Of a DNA stretch of 64,000 nucleotides, positions 34,097 to 45,300 are shown piece after piece (within the stretch, counting starts at the first letter, position 1; each line of letters starts with the position of its first letter). The stretch spans positions 24,304,458 to 24,368,457 of the forward strand of contig OW387146.1 in NCBI GenBank assembly GCA_936440205.1, read 5' to 3'. Source of the stretch: Lepidonotus clava (taxonomy: Eukaryota; Annelida; Polychaeta; Phyllodocida; Polynoidae). A program made the position numbers and the translations under genes. Under the pieces are notes generated by a model. That model ran no database searches. It was not told the origin of the DNA and worked only from the letters and a program-made list of their open reading frames with translations.

Positions 34097-35078
34097 AGTT
34101 ACCAAAATACTACTATGAAGTAGTTGTACTATTAGTAGTTTGCCACATTCCCTCCATATTTTTGGCCATGATTGGTAAAATAGTGTTTTTCATACACTTA
34201 GGAATTTGGAGCTTTGTGATTAAAAATGTTAGATTTTTAAGCTTTTGTAGCGTCATTAAGATAATCACTTCATTGGCCTGCTATTCTAGGTACAGTCAAC
34301 CAACCAGAACACCCCTAAAACATTTACAAAATGTTTTAAAACACCTTTTTAGTAGGATTAACATGTAGACACCTTTTTAGTACGAGAACTTTATTAGCTA
34401 TACCCCTAGAGGTTTTACCTCCAACAATCAAACAATCCATGCAAGGCTAAACTAAGAAGGAAGGCCATATGTGGTTATTGGCTCAATGATCCTGTAGTGT
34501 GATTACAGGAAAAATAAAACTTTCATTGCTGTTAACATTACATCTGGTGTAAACTGAATGGCATAGTACCATAGCAGTGTTTTACATGTAAGATCTACTT
34601 TTTTTTTTTTACACACTACGGTATAGTATTGTTAAATTTAAAATGGTTTTCATCCTTAAGAATGAAAGTACACTGTACATATTACGGTATATTACTGTTT
34701 AACTTAACACCTAACCCTAAACACCTTGAAGACCTAAATGCTTCATAGATAAACACCTAAACATCATAGGTTTCTAAACACTTAACAGCTAAACATAAAA
34801 AAAGCATAAGCGTTTTGATTTTAAACACCTTGAGGACCTAAACACTTCATGGTTAAACAGCTAAACAACACACTTTTCTAAACACTTAACCCTAAACACC
34901 GATAATTCTAAACATGTATAGGGAAATAAAGTGTTCCAAAACTGGATGCACCGAAGTGTTTAGGAAAATGTTTAGGTTCTAAACACTTGTTTTAACAGTG
35001 TAGGGGCAAGCTATATGGTCCCTGCTGGGTTACCGAATATGGGGGTTTATTGTCCAACCACTAAGTCTTGGTCTGCTA

Positions 35079-35298
35079 GACCCTATTACACTGCACGACT
35101 TGAGCTGCTATATGATGAAGTCGCAGAGAGAAGTTACACATAATAATGTAGCACATTATTTTACACATGAAATTGTGTAAAATACTCCAAATTGCCAATT
35201 ACAAACACCTATATCACTCCTGCATGTGAATTATCTGTAATATCATAATAATTATTGCACCGATATTGCAGCTCAAAGTCATGTAGTGTAATAGGGCC
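35079..35298. mobile_element. MITE with CCCTATTACACT ends
   Basis: CCCTATTACACTGCACGACTT at the left faces (inverted) CCCTATTACACTACATGACTT at the right, with about 220 bp in between and no coding capacity. Confidence 0.7.
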
Positions 35299-35299
35299 T

Positions 35300-36620
35300 T
35301 CACGGCCTAATACCCAATAGTTTGCTGGCAGGCAAGTATAAGGGAGGTAAATTTTATCCACCTATAACTCTCTTTTTATTTAATCTTATCAAGAAATTCC
35401 AAAAGGAGCACTGGGCTCATTACTGCAACTGTTCAGATAAAATGATGAAGTTATCTGTTTAGATATTGTTGTCCTGCAGCAGTGAAATGAAGGTAGTGAA
35501 TCCTTAGTAGGTTATCAGTAGTGGAGGGGTCAAGCTTGTCCCCCGAGTAACCTGAACTGGGGGACAATATGGCTGCCCCCATGGTGCAACTCCCTACAGG
35601 CTTTGTGCATACATTAACCAGGGATGTGCTCTGAGAGTGAGACCAATCTGCTGGTGCCCGTGTCGCCTATGTAACATGTGTTGCTGGTTCCAGCATCACA
35701 TTGATGGCAGCACATCCACAGCAGCACATTGCAAGAGCACAGAAAGCACATTGTAAAAAGGCGTAATCATTAGTAACACGGACGACGAGGTAGGTGACAC
35801 AAACTACAGTTTTTTTTTGTTTTTTTTTTAAATCAACATTTCTTTAAATTGGTCAAATCTCGGATAGATTTCGATATGCATCATTGCACCAGTGTGGTTA
35901 CATTCATCCATATCTTCGTATAGTAGCAATTAACATGTAACGATGTGTATAATCACATACAACTTACATTACAGTTTTTCACTCGAAATACATTTTCAAA
36001 TTCAATATTTTTACTGTAGTGTGAGGCTTTTAGTAACTGTATATTGCACTTTTAACCTTTACTTATAGAATATTTTCTTATAATGAATTTTCCTATACCT
36101 GCAGACTAGATAAACATGCAACGAATTTCTCGCTAGGCCTATTTGATGTTTTTGGATATTTGTTATTTGTCTCTATGGAAAGTGACCATCAATATGTACT
36201 CAACCCTTTAGCATCTACAACTGCTCCCCATGTGTAAACTCGGTTCGTTTTTATGTCTATTACAGTTCTATGTCAGATATCCTCATGTATTGAAGTAAAG
36301 GACTATAAGGGATTGCTTAGTTTATCACAGGTCTATTCTTATTTGGGTATTTGGATTCAAATTGTTCAATTGTTTAAATTCTTTTGATTTGATTAAATGA
36401 TTATTCAATCTCAGTCTTCTCCATCTTTTTCAAAATGCTGAAGGATAGAGGTTACATGAATCTTATAAATTGATACTGCTCTCCACAGAATGTTTTTGTT
36501 TTCATCATGTTTTTTCTACTTGTATTTTGAATAGGGGCCTACTACTTATGGATAGCTATTGCATTGAACATAAACTCGAATGACTAGCATTCTAGGTGAA
36601 TCACTCAATGTGTTCCCAAT
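35300..36620. other. Spacer, no gene seen
   Basis: AT-rich DNA with a T-run near 35811-35830. No domain-bearing open frame and no defined repeat ends. Confidence 0.4.
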
Positions 36621-36624
36621 TTAA

Positions 36625-36972
36625 AGGGAGCCAAAACCAATATAATTGACAAAAATTTCAAAACTCTGATAAGTATAGAAATATGTTAGATGGGTCCAGT
36701 TAAGGTCAGTGGTAAATTATTAGCTGTGAAAACTAGCTCAAACTGAAGTAGAATGCCACAAGAGATGGTAATATTTGGATTTGTTTGTAAACAAACCCTA
36801 TTTTTGCAGATCCACATTAATTGATTTGAGCAAGGAAATCATGTTTTTAATGATTTTTTACCATATTTCATGGTTTAGATTTTAACATGGGCCAGGAATA
36901 GACTAAATGGATGGATTTCCATGATTATTAGAGTTTTGAAAATTGTGTTGAATTTATTGGTTTTGGCTCCCT
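36625..36972. mobile_element. piggyBac-like MITE with TTAA target duplication
   Basis: The 348-bp element is bounded by AGGGAGCCAAAACCAATA and its inverse and is flanked by TTAA on both sides (36621-36624, 36973-36976). The outer 45-50 bp continue to match imperfectly. TTAA duplications are the mark of piggyBac insertions. A shorter relative lies at 44771-45015. Confidence 0.75.
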
Positions 36973-36976
36973 TTAA

Positions 36977-38469
36977 AGTGATTGGTCAGTGAGTGAGTAT
37001 GTGAGTGGTCACATTCTTAACTGACCTCACACATGATCGTACCATACTTATCCATGTTAAAGTAAATACAACTTCTCAGTGGAGAATACTGGCTAATTAC
37101 GATGCAGTGCCCCAACCCCCTTCCCTTCAAAACAAAAATATTCTAAGTAGAATTCGCTGTAAATGTATTTGGGCAAAACGATTTTTCAAAGTTTTGCGCT
37201 TTTCTTGTTAGATTTCTAGATCCACAGATCATATATACCATAATGTGCTATATGATAAGAACGTTGATATGAAGAAAAATATATCGATAACAATATTTTT
37301 TACAAAAAGAAAAGGCTACTCTTATGGAAGTTAGGCCTACTATTGATTACTTACGTTATATCTAGCATGTGTGCCAGACAAAAGCTACGTACCACACATT
37401 ATCTGATATTTAAAACCACTGCAGAAATTCGATTGGAAATGACGTCCTGTATCAAAGACAAACTTTCTATTCCTTGACATGACACCTTCCTAATCGATAC
37501 GAAACCTTTTTCGTCATACAATTCTCCCTGATGCAAATCACTGATTCTCTTTATTTTGGAGCATTCTGATGGTTAGCTTATAATGGCGATCCACTGCACT
37601 TTTATGTATATATAATGAAGGCTAAACCCTGATCCACACTAGGATCAATCCATCGAGATCCAAAAGCCGGCATTCTTCTATGTGCTTCTGTTGATCGCAA
37701 GGTTCATTGCAATTGGTTGAAAGCCACTATAGGCTACTTCTGAGGGATAAGCGCGGCATTTAGGGAGGAAACATGCTTAATGGTTTCCATAATGCAAGTG
37801 TTAATAATAAATGTTCTGAGACAAAGAGACTGTGAGTAGTATAGAAACATCAAAAAGGGGCTTTTGATCAGGCGAGGGTCAGTCAGAGGGCATAGCCTTG
37901 GGCAGGGTATTTAACCGGGAGGGTACTTGGTCTAGAAATTGGTACCAACAAACCCATTCCACATTGGACATATCCTAGGGTTGGACAAGGGTTGGACAAA
38001 ATTACTGTATACAGCATAATTACTGTATTTGGTTCATGTTACATTCTTTTGATGACTCCGAATTACATCGCTGCAATATACTGCCATGACGTTGCACTGT
38101 GACATTATTACAATGTTCTGGTTATGTTCTTCAACTGAAACAGAATCTTCTTATAATGTTCTGTTTTGGTTACGTCCAAACCTCACCAAAAATAATGTTA
38201 TACTAACATTCTGATTCGGTGGGGTTTCAACCTCCCCATCAATAAGGTAGTTGTTACGTGCCATCTTAGTAAGTGACAAACTCACTAAAAAAGGATGGTT
38301 GCAGAATGTTTCTGTTACATCGCTAGCTGGCTGGGTAGTTTCACAGTTGGTACCTACCTTCATATATTGAGTGCCCTGTGGGGGTATTTACCGAACACTC
38401 AATAGTCATGCTCCATTAAGCCATTGTGGGGAGTATAGTTGGCTCTTTATATCTTACGAGGGTCCCCAC
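36977..38469. other. Spacer with dispersed repeat copies
   Basis: 37961-38010 matches 47963-48000 in inverse orientation. 38040-38340 matches 2090-2430 in inverse orientation. No gene was found. Confidence 0.5.
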
Positions 38470-38702
38470 TCAGCCATTCAGATGATGATGATTATTGTTT
38501 TAGTTTAACATCTATTCAGAAATATATAAGCTCTACCAGGACCACTCCCATTTTTGACTGTACGCACTGTGATCGAATTCACAGGGGTTGAAAGGATAGA
38601 CGGAAAGGTAGTGCAAGAGGCACACACCAGGCTTGAACCAAGGTTTCCCATATGCTGGTCCAACGTGCTGTATGCTAGACCACCCCTCCCCATCAGTCCT
38701 TT
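38470..38702 (-). mobile_element. tRNA-derived SINE, second family
   Basis: Minus strand: box A TGGTCTAGCATACAGCACG, box B GGTTCAAGCC, then a body and a tail with gttaaactaaaacaat followed by (atc)n. It differs from the 6060-6422 family in body and tail. Confidence 0.55.
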
Positions 38703-39185
38703 TGAGGAAACGGAAACAGAGGGTACATTATCCAATAGTGACCAAAAGTGTATATTTTGATGACATGAACTATATGAGCATTAATTGTTAAGGAAACATA
38801 CAACAGGATATATACTTGTACATACATTGACCATTGACAAAAGCAAATAAGCAATACAAAGTGGATGCTGAATAGGACAATAGCAACAGACGGAAAAGTT
38901 GGATAAAAGGTTTTAACAGGAAATGGAGAGGAAGAAATATCTCCCACCCATCAATCAGTGCAGATTTGCAGACTAAGTAGACTTTTTAGAACTGTGCAGT
39001 ATGGATATGACAATGAGTGAGGTGTTATAATTATGATATGTTTCAATAGACATGTTCTACATAAATTCATGTAAAGCAAAATTACTCAGATCACTCACAT
39101 AATGAATGGCTCTCGTATCTTCTTGCTCACCAATTATATATCATAATATTCTTAGTGACCATATATATGCATTTCTATTTTACAG

Positions 39186-39385
39186 ACTACTCAAAAGACA
39201 TGAATATATCCAACGCCACCACCTCCACCACCCCTGAGCTGGTACCAACGGGCCCTGATGGCTGGCCAATACTGCCCGTGTTTGGACTGCCCGGCCTCGA
39301 CTTTTACTACATCCACGTCTCAGCAGTCATCAGCCTAAGCATCAGTATAGTGGCCAGTGCAGGGGTCCTTATCTACATGTTAAAG
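39186..39385 (+). CDS. Receptor exon with start codon (TM1)
   Basis: The acceptor tctattttacag precedes the exon. The ATG at 39200 opens MNISNATTSTTPE, then TM1 (ISLSISIVASAGVLIYML). It ends AAG|GTAGGT in phase 0. Coding part: 62 codons. Confidence 0.85.
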
Positions 39386-42300
39386 GTAGGTAATAAAGTC
39401 ACGGGTTGTTATCTACATGCTGAAGGTGGGTAATAAGGTCAGGGGTTGTTGCTGAAGGTGGGTAATAAGGTCAGGGGTTGTTATCTACATGCTGAAGGTG
39501 GGTAATAAGGTCAGGGGTTGTTATCTACATGCTGAAGGTGGGTTATAAGGTCAGGGGTTGTTATCTACATGTTGAAGGTGGGTGATAAAGGTCAGGGGTA
39601 GTCATCTACATGCTGAAGGTGGGTAATAAGTTTAGGGGTTGTTGTCTACAGATTGAAGGTGGGTAAAAAAGCCAGGGGTTGTTATTTACATGTATGCTGA
39701 AAGTGGGCATTAAGGTCAGGGGTTGTAATCTATAAGCTGAAGGTGGGTAATAAGGTAAGGGGTTGTTATCTACATGCTGAAGGTGGGTAATAAGGTCAGG
39801 GGTTGTTATCTACATGCTGAAGGTGGGTAATAAGGTCAGGGGTTGTTATCTACATGCTGAAGGTGGGTAATAAGGTCAGGGGTTGTTATCTACATATTGA
39901 AGGTGGGTAATAAGGTCAGGGGTTGTCATCTACATGCTGAAGGTGGGTAAGTCAGGGGTCATTATTTGCATACCAAAGGTGAATAATAAGGTCAGGGGTT
40001 GTTATTTTCAGGTGTAGGGTTGGTCATAAGGTCAGGTGCCGTTATCCACAAGCTGAAGGTGGGTAATAAGGTCAAGGATGTGTCCTCAAGTATCTTTTAT
40101 TTTTTAAGTTGAAAGTGGCTTAAACGGTCGCTAACTGGTCCCAGTTAGCACAAACGTAACAACCCTCTTATTTGGACAGTTTTAACTTGATCAAGCACGA
40201 AAAAGGAAAAGCTGAAAGTGTTCCTTTTCCTTGTGTTAGTTCTTTCTTGTATTATATTTGTTATATCTATAATTATTGCACTGTGTATACCTTCAGGTTA
40301 AGCGGAGTAAGTAGAGTTCCACTGGGGTCTTCCAACTGATAAGTTGATTGAGATATCCCACTCCATATCCCACCATAAACAATATAATTTTATTGAAAAA
40401 TACCAGCCTATATATGAGACCATACAAGAGAATGATGAGGCTTCAAGCTTCCCTGATTTGGGTTTGTTGATACAACCAAGAGATCCTTGTTTGAGGTAAA
40501 AACATCTCAGAACCCTATCTGGTTTTAGTTGACAGAGAAGCTTACTTCATGCTGGACTCTGTGTACAACCTGACGTCTTCTGTCTTATCTCTACAGAACC
40601 CCAGTTGACATCACAAACAAGATAATCAATTTTTAAGTAGGTTGGACTCACTTTTCTGTAGCTTGCACAAGGCAAAGTAAAGGATGTAGGGCTTCATATA
40701 CTGCACTTTATAACCCAGAGAGCATCTCCAAAGGATCAATTGAACTTTTCATGGACTTTATTTCAGAGATGGAAAGGCACTGAATGAAGGATACTTTACT
40801 GAGTTTCATAAAGGAACCTATCTTACTGCACTGTAAAAGATTATGTTTGGAATTTAAACATTTTTAGGGGCTAAATATGTTTAGAATCTAAACACAAGAA
40901 ATATCATGTATTTAAAACCTAAACCCTTGTACCTTTTAAACATGTATGGATTAGATATGTTTAAAATATAAACACAAGAAATTACATGTGCTTAAACCCA
41001 AACACTTGTAACTTCTAAATATGTATTGGATTAGATATGTTTAAAATCGTAACACATGAAATTGCAGGTGTTTAAAAACTAAACCCTTCCTACTTCTAAA
41101 CATGTCTTGAATTTGGTATGATTAGAATCTAAACACATAAACTACAGACAAGAAATACTACAAACCAGGCATTTCTTTTAACAACTATACCTTGCTCTAG
41201 ATAAATTTTGGTTTAAAAGTCGATGGGGGATGCATTAGGTCCTGAATATGGTTAGCCAACGGAATGGCCAGGGCCAGCTTCATTTACCATGTGTGTAGTT
41301 AAACTGTTCTCCAACAGTATTCTGTAGATTTCATAATAATATTTTTATTTCTCCTAATTTTAAATGGTTTTATTTTTAGGTTTCCGGCAACCAAGTAACT
41401 AGGGCAACCAATTTCAATCCTTCATCTTATAGAATTCTCAGAATGCATCAGTTAGACATCTCATTTGTATTTGTATCTTGCATATTAAGAATGACATGGC
41501 CAAAATATGGTTGATAGTTGTGATTCTTTATAGAATTTGTCCTTTGACTTTGAAATGACCTTGAAATGACCTTGAACCTGAAAAGAAAAATCTCACCAAA
41601 ACTTTTCAGAATTCTTGAGTCGTAAGGATACCAAAAAGTAAAGGTGTTATAAATTAACATGCATTTTCAAAAAATATTACACAAGAGACCCTTCTATTTC
41701 TGTTATAGCTTACTCTTAACGGATTTTCTGTTTACTAAACCCACTAAGATAATAGAAAATACAAGTTGTATAATTTAACGGAATCGCTATTTAATGGATT
41801 TACCAATACTGAATTATATAACTTTGTGCATCTCCATTCGTTGATCCATAATGATGAAAATGTATAGCAAAACATCTTACCGGAAGTTGAGGTCGTATTC
41901 CACATACCGATTTTGATGCTGTTGACTTTGTATTTATTTGATTTTCTTTGAGAATATGACATGACACCTTACATCCTATATATCATTCAAAAGAGGATTT
42001 TAAGATCTATCTATTGATGTGTAATATAACTATATTTAACCTTTATTTCTTCGGCCGATTTTCAAAATCGGCAGCAAATCCGGTATGTGGAATACTGCCT
42101 TTATGCAACTCCCCAAGGGGATGATGTATAGTGGTGTAGACTTCATAGTCTGTTTGACCACCCCTTATGTTCCAGATTGATTATGTCTCAGGTTTGACCA
42201 TCACTCCTGCTTCAGTCACACAGAGTAAACATATTTGGAGTTTTCTTTTAAGATGTTTTCAATCATCTATTCGATGGAGTCTTTTACATCATTATTAGAA

Positions 42301-45300
42301 TGTCTACTTTTAAGAAGAAGTCTAATTTTAATCGAGTTTCTTTTGTTTACATTAGCAGGTGAAATCACCTCCGCTCTTATTATGAGAGTTTAGACAAATA
42401 CATTGGTGAAAAGGCCCTTGCAGGAAATTATGGATCTTGAAGAACAAACTTGTTTAATCGACAAACATAATGGCTCTGACGTTAAAAATACGTAATAAAT
42501 TATAGTAAAATACCGCATCAAAATACAGAATGATTGTGATTACCTCACAAGTAAAACAGTGGGATGGCCAAGGCATACATAAATATATTTAACAATGAAT
42601 TTAACATTGAATAATAAGTGTATTTCTTGTTGTAGAAAGTTAGAATGCTGCATAGTGATTCTTAATATATTATGGCGTCCATTCGCAAGTTAACTAACCT
42701 CAACCACAGAATATAATTATATAAACATTGGGTCTCGTTTATATAAGAATGAGAAGTCTATGGGAATACGTTTCTGGCGGGAACTAGTTATTGTTGGCTT
42801 TTTAAAAATCAGATTGTTTTTAAAGAAAATTGGTTATAAATATTGTTTAAAAATCGGACGTTGTGGTTCTCATCTTCTATTTTGCTTTCATATTATTTTC
42901 TTTATTTCTTTTTCTCAAAATACTTATCAAGCCATGAACATCTACCCCTTCCCAACTGCATGAGGGCCCTAGTCCATACACCCTGGTTGAACTGTGAGAT
43001 AAGCCCCTTGGGGATCGCTGTACATATTTCTCAGCTGTATTTGACATAGGTAAATATATCAGTCGATACCATGATATCAACCCCAAGCCTTTTCTTCTCA
43101 CACTCATTCATTAATCCCAATACGCCTACCGATCCACTTTGTAACATGTTCATTGCCTCATGTAATGTGTTACAGCTTGCAGTTTTCTCAGGGATTATCA
43201 CCTGCACTGCCGTTGATCTGTGCCTATAGACTCTTCTCCACACCCAGCCATCCGTCACGGTCCAGTGGAGGTAGGACAAACAAACCCACGTGGTGAGGGT
43301 AGCTGGACCCCTGATTGGTGGAGGGTGATTACATAATGCTGATAAGGCCATTGGGCAGCCCTCCCATTGGCTAAGCAATAAACCAAAACTTTTAATAATG
43401 AAAAATGTTTATAAAATACAAGACGTACATTGATAGACATGGCCAATATATCAATGAAAATATTAAGTTCTACACTATCAGATCATTGTTACAGCATTCT
43501 TGAAGTTGGTGAATATTAAGAGCTATGGGTGGCTGAATATGACCAATTTACATTGCTCAAAGAGAAAATAACCCCAAGCTTTTCTGGGTGGCTCTTCTCT
43601 AGCTGGGTTCCACACTAGGTGGTGTCATACCTAAGTTAAGGCATGGCATATCCTCCCTCTAACAAATAAAAGTTTTAACAAATTTATCATATAAAATATA
43701 TAAATAACATAATTTCATAAACAATAATTAAAACACATATCAAAATGTATTCATGATAAATCATAGAGTTTATGGTAAAACCTTTGTAAGCACTCCCCCT
43801 CCCCCTAGTGGTCAACTGGCCTAATTAAGTAATTAGGTCAAGGGCCAAAGGTGAGGTGGGGAAGTGCACCCCTGCTGTGAGGGCAGTGGGAGTCTGAACA
43901 CCAAGGTGAACACATGTTCATTGTGTAAGAGCCTAGGCTTAGGCCTATGGATAATAACCTGTGACTGAAGTATCAATACAACATTATCATCAACTACTAC
44001 TCCTGTCTTCAACTCTTCATTACTCCCCTCAACACCCATACATTGGAAGTACTACACACCAAAACTTTAAAGTACTTCAGTGGCGTGGTCTGGAAAATCA
44101 TTTATTGTGGGCAGGGGGTATTGCATAGCCGTACGTATCGCTCTGCTTTAACAATTGTTTTAACCTATTTTGAGTAATGCTTGGGAATGGGTGATAAAAG
44201 AAGAAATCACCTTTGGGGTCGTCCTCTGGTGGCCGTACGTCCATGGGTCGTACGGCCACCATCGGACGACCCCTCCAGTCCTTCCTATTATAATACCTTC
44301 TTGTACCCCTTTCATACTACTATAGATAGATCTAATGTATATAAACGCCCTTGAAAGAACAACACTTCCCTTGCAGACTCATATTTGAAATTAAACGATT
44401 TCTAGAACGCTCATTGGATTCATGGGATAATGAATGATAATTAGGAAGATATGTTGGGACGCTATCCTACAAACAGATGCTATCCAACAAATGTTTGTGG
44501 CTTAGTGACTTTTTGCAGGATAGCATTGCCACAGGATGCTAAGCTACAAACAGATGCTAAACCAAAAATATTTGTTGGATAGCATCTTTCCAAAAGTAGA
44601 CACTAAGTCATAAATATTTGTAGCTTAGCATCCTTTTGTGACTTAGCATCACCACAAGCTGCTAAGCTACAAACAGATCTGCTAAATCACAAATATTTGT
44701 GGGATAGCATTTCTGCAAAAAGCTATATTGAAGTATTATACAGCAAAGTTACCTTTTCTGTAGGATTGAAAGGGAGTGTCATGTCATACATTAAAACTCA
44801 TTCCAGGTCAATTTTGGCGACCCACCAAAATTGGTTTGTTTACAAACATTGCTGTTTTCAGGCATACATGACATGAGTATTACAGAAGTTATAATTAGTT
44901 ATCATGCTTTATACTGTACCAATGGCTAAAGTTAGACTCTTGGAATGTATTTTCATAGTTATTTGAGTTTGCAAAATTTTGTCATGTTTTGACACAATAT
45001 TGGTTTTGGCTCCCTTTAAGATGAGTGAGTTACCATTCTAAATAAACCGATATTTGTTTAACTATATCTATTATCCTTCACTGCTATGAAGTGACAAGGG
45101 GCTGAACAACTTATGTCTTATTTTTACTTCTTGAATTTATTTTGTTAATAGTTTATCAATATTCAAATTTCTTTTCATACGGAATAGAAATTGCAAAATG
45201 AAAGTGTGATTTAATTTTCCTGAATAAATGATATATTTGAAAATTCAAAAAGGTGTCCACTAGGAGTTTGCAGTACAACTCTCTCCCAAACCCCAATGAA

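Larger units (their letters stand above)
33545..35000. mobile_element. 1.46 kb TIR element with TTTAGAATCTAAA subrepeats
   Basis: The ends CACTGTTAAAA and TTTTAACAGTG are flanked by TA on both sides (33543-33544, 35001-35002), like Tc1/mariner-type targets. Both arms (about 33550-33785 and 34690-34995) consist of degenerate palindromic subrepeats around GTGTTTAGAATCTAAACAC. The core contains two tRNA-like sequences and no transposase. A piece of a relative lies at 40834-41150. Confidence 0.7.

Noticed and set aside
33545-35000. CRISPR array, because of regularly recurring ctaaacac words
   Set aside because: The repeats are degenerate, palindromic and variably spaced inside a TIR element of an animal genome.
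39386-40090. CRISPR or coding repeat domain
   Set aside because: The units are contiguous with no spacers, carry stops, and derive from a splice-donor junction.
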